Source: Neocallimastix lanati (nom. inval.) | Taxonomy: Eukaryota; Neocallimastigomycota; Neocallimastigomycetes; Neocallimastigales; Neocallimastigaceae | Assembly: GCA_016946835.1 (NCBI GenBank) | Contig: JACVTC010000454.1 | Span: 1-27,636, forward strand | Direction of reading: 5' to 3' | DNA length: 27,636 bases | Shown here: positions 25,060 to 27,636 of the stretch, piece after piece | Layout of the letters: each line of letters opens with the position of its first letter | Numbering within the stretch: the first letter of the stretch is position 1 | Notes under the pieces: generated by a model | Databases searched by the model: none | Seen by the model: the letters and a program-made list of their open reading frames with translations, nothing else | What the model was told of the DNA's origin: nothing | Position numbers and translations under genes: made by a program

Positions 25060-25640
25060 TATACAGATAATGTAAACCTATTGAGTTTTCTCCTTTCTGT
25101 GTTTCTATATCTCATCCCGCCTTTACAATAGAAGCACCTCCGTTACAATAAAAGCACCAGCTAATCCAAGCCCTCAATACCTTTACGCTATCCCACAGAC
25201 ATTCTACCTTTAGGAATTCTACCTTCTCAATATCTTTTGGCAATCGTTGGGTTTCTACTTTTACTATTCTACTATTAAAGAACAAATACCTACTCCGGTT
25301 CTCTCTATCTTAGTCTAATAATCTTTGAATAAATCTTCTTATCTACTATCTCTTTAATACCGGACTTCTATATCTTTTAATCTCGGATTTTATCTCCTCC
25401 CAGACGAATAATTACTGCCTATTGATTCCTATTCAAATTATCACCTTGTCTGTTTTGAGTTACCTTCACTATTATATAATTCAATCCTTTGAATCTATTA
25501 TATTACCGGATAATCCTAATCCTATGGTTGTTGAAATTAATTTTTATAACAAAAATTCTTGTACTACCCGATCATATAATTCAAATTAAACTTGTACTAC
25601 CCTATTAAGATAAAACTTACATTACCTTAACCTTTTAAAA
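25060..25640 (+). other. Pyrimidine-rich non-coding tract
   Basis: This stretch is less AT-rich and strongly C/T-biased on the plus strand, with repeated TCTAC, CTATC and CTTGTACTACC motifs (for example near 25559 and 25591) and no open frame of note. Similar wording (TCTCTACTACCTATCTACC) recurs just upstream of the element IV gag. It is probably U5 or leader of element IV, or a relic of a related element. Confidence 0.4.
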
Positions 25641-26073
25641 AAAAAAAAAAAAAAAAAAAATTTTAGATAATATTAAATTAATCTTGTATTACCTTAACCC
25701 TTTAAAATTAATTCTAATATTTACCCAACAAAATTAATTAATAATTAGATAAATAATATTAAATTAATTTAATAAGAAAAAAATTTTTAATTTTTAGATA
25801 AATATTTTAGATTAATTTAGTGAATAAATCAATTAGTTTTAGATAAAAGAAAAAAAAAAAAAAAAAAAAATTTTCATTTAATTTATAACAAAAATAATAA
25901 TTTTTTAAATTAGCTTAGTATAAAAAAAAAAAAAAAAAAAATACTAATAATAATATTAATAATTATAATAATTTTTATTTTTAATTATTTTAATAAATTA
26001 CTTGCTTGAAATAATAGCAAGAAAAACCTGTGCAATTTTATTTTTTATTTATTTATTTAAAAAGCGTTTATAC
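25641..26073. other. AT-rich spacer with A-tracts
   Basis: Homopolymer A runs and simple AT sequence. No gene or structured motif was found. Confidence 0.5.
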
Positions 26074-26262
26074 GAGCGAATAGAGCTCATATACAGAGTT
26101 AGAAGAATTGTCTTCTTTAGTGTTGCACTCGACGAATAGATTTGGTTCTAGACTAGGTAAAACTCTATAAGAGAGCACCGTAGCCTATTATAAAGGAAAA
26201 CGGTTCTAGGTTTGCAACAACTCTGGCGAATAAGGAGCTTACGTCACCGAAGGCGTAAGATT
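26074..26262 (+). promoter_or_regulatory. Element IV leader with two conserved blocks
   Basis: Block 1 (26074-26096) matches 21 of 23 bases of the element III block on the sense strand. The hairpin block (26224-26262) is identical over 39 bases. Between them 26132-26160 aligns without gaps at 21 of 29 positions to the element III segment 23313-23285. Order and sense are conserved and both pairs lie upstream of a gag gene, so this is a shared leader module rather than a chance repeat. Confidence 0.7.
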
Positions 26263-26981
26263 AAAACTATATAGTATTTTAAAATTTTATTTCGTGCTTA
26301 CTGGCGGCACTAGTTATAATAGTACAGACGGTTTTTTCTATAGTTGTGAGTCAATAGTACTATTCTATTTTATCAATCAATAATTTTATAATTAATATTA
26401 TAATTTTATAATTAAGAAAACAAAGATTAAAATATAAATATAAGGTTTATACGACTTCCAAAGCGACAGAAGTTGGTCTCTGTTTTCGTAACATTTTAGT
26501 GTTCAGATACTATTGATATAGGGGAAAATAATTTGTTTTATTCTTTTCAGCTAACAATAAGTTAGACATAATAAAGAATCTAACAATATTACTTCCTTTT
26601 GTCTATAAGACATTAACAATCGATTTTATCTGCGTTATCACTAAAAGGCTAAAGGAACTTATCGTATAAAACTTTGATAGATTATATATTTAGTTGGTCC
26701 AATACTATATAATCTAGTTTATATTTCAGTAATTTTTGATAAATAATTATAAATAAGAAATATTCAATTATAAAATATTATAAAGTGTTATTAATATTTT
26801 GTGTTCTTATCCATTAACCTTGGAAACCTACCAATAAACAACTTTTGAACTTTTGGAATCTCTACTACCTATCTACCTTTTGGATTATTGGAATCTCTAC
26901 TACCACTTTGGGAACTTCTGGATTCTACCGCCTATTCTTTATCTTTGAAAACTTATTCTATTCTAACTTATTTATTTCAAT
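26263..26981 (+). other. Untranslated leader before the element IV gag
   Basis: No supported ORF. There are several GC-richer islands (26305-26360, 26455-26520 and 26580-26660). A perfect 17-base direct repeat TTGGAATCTCTACTACC lies at 26853-26869 and 26888-26904. The last in-frame stop before gag is at 26964-26966. Confidence 0.5.
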
Positions 26982-27636
26982 ATGGACAACTATAACCAAG
27001 AAAATCCTACCTTTAAGGACGGTTTTGCTGGTGATCGTCGATTCTTTAAAGGATTTCTAGCTAAAATGGAACTTATTTTTATGATTCAACCGGAAAGATT
27101 TGCAAACGATGAAGCTAAAGTAATCTATATCATTTCTCGTTTGTATGGAAACGCCATGAATTGGGCTGCTACCCTTATTGAAAACCAAGATCCTTGTCTC
27201 CTTAATTATAATCAATTCATTGCTAGATTAAAATCAGTATTTGGAAGCTACGATTCTACCTTTATTGCGAACCAGAAATTAAGAACAATCAAACAAAAAC
27301 GAATTGGTGAAGTCAGAAATTATATTTTAGAATTTAATAAATACGCCGATGAATCTTCTTGGAATGAAGAAACCAAGATGGACGCCTTTCTTGCCGGTCT
27401 ACATGACCATATTGCTACTAGAATTGTAGAAATGTTTCCTGGACCTCAAACCCTCCTTGCTATGCAAACAATTGCATCTAGAATCGATAATCGTATTTCT
27501 ACTCATAGACAATTCTCCAATCTTCAAGGTCAAAATTCAAATAATAGTAATAATAATAAAATAAAAAGAGCAAAAAATCATTCTTTTTCCAAAAGCAATT
27601 TAAATCCAAACCTCATGGACCTCTATCTCAAGAAGA
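26982..27636 (+). CDS. Ty3/gypsy Gag, 3'-truncated by the window (element IV)
   Basis: The ATG at 26982 is the first Met after an in-frame stop. 218 codons are visible and the frame is still open at the window end. The protein matches the retrotransposon Gag core: FAGDRRFFKGFLAKMELIF (residues 15-33), KVIYIISRLYGNAMNWA (46-62), YNQFIARLKSVFGSY (76-90) and VRNYILEFNKYADESSWNEE (111-130), then a basic Asn/Lys/Ser tail from about 185. This is the sushi/PEG10-type Gag fold, different from the Gags of elements I and III. A zinc knuckle and Pol, if present, lie to the right. It opposes the other elements in orientation. Confidence 0.88.
   Translation, partial: MDNYNQENPTFKDGFAGDRRFFKGFLAKMELIFMIQPERFANDEAKVIYIISRLYGNAMNWAATLIENQDPCLLNYNQFIARLKSVFGSYDSTFIANQKLRTIKQKRIGEVRNYILEFNKYADESSWNEETKMDAFLAGLHDHIATRIVEMFPGPQTLLAMQTIASRIDNRISTHRQFSNLQGQNSNNSNNNKIKRAKNHSFSKSNLNPNLMDLYLKK

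Noticed and set aside
23190-26262. Terminal inverted repeats of a DNA transposon (39-bp inverted match)
   Set aside because: Each copy lies in the sense leader of a separate, oppositely oriented LTR element, and one copy is inside element III, whose own ends are clear.
26845-27060. 71-codon plus-strand ORF
   Set aside because: Wrong frame relative to the real Gag beginning at 26982. Its first part is the leader direct repeat.

Overview
The window is very AT-rich eukaryotic DNA crowded with long A/T homopolymers, 3-bp and 7-bp microsatellites and Asn/Lys-rich proteins. It carries one bacterial-style membrane acyltransferase and many nested LTR retrotransposons. Together these suggest an anaerobic gut fungus (Neocallimastigomycota). 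This is inference from composition and gene content; a dictyostelid-like AT-rich protist is the main alternative. Only the acyltransferase looks like a host gene.

Layout. (i) 2-898: 3' part of an acyltransferase-3 family membrane protein, open to the left edge. (ii) 899-2150: microsatellite-rich spacer. (iii) 2160-3460: minus-strand Ty1/copia remnant (end of RT, RNase H, polypurine tract, start of the 3' LTR), frameshifted and truncated. (iv) 3461-5826: LTR-like AT-rich DNA, including repeat A copy 1 (4461-5256). (v) 5827-11094: Ty3/gypsy element II, minus strand, with one intact 1415-codon Gag-Pol ORF between matching LTRs. (vi) 11095-12113: AT-rich DNA with a GC-rich hairpin. (vii) 12114-15031: element I, a complete Gag-only LTR element with matching 465-bp LTRs and a 4-bp target duplication. 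(viii) 15031-15822: repeat A copy 2. (ix) 15826-24516: element III, a complete 8.7-kb Ty3/gypsy element with separate gag and pol in a -1 frame relation. Its long leader holds a tRNA-derived SINE and a 40-bp tandem array. (x) 24517-26981: tRNA-like motif, probable LTR promoter, pyrimidine-rich tract and structured leader. (xi) 26982-27636: Gag of element IV on the plus strand, cut by the window end.

How the parts relate. Elements I and III have related Gags, the same type of LTR termini, similar primer-binding and polypurine sites, and 4-bp target duplications. Element I is therefore probably mobilised by an element III-like polymerase and integrase. Elements III and IV share conserved leader blocks, one of them 39 nt and identical. 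Element III has a textbook -1 frameshift signal between gag and pol (UUUAAAC, 7-nt spacer, possible H-type pseudoknot). Insertion order can be read directly: repeat A first, elements I and III at its two edges, then the SINE inside element III.
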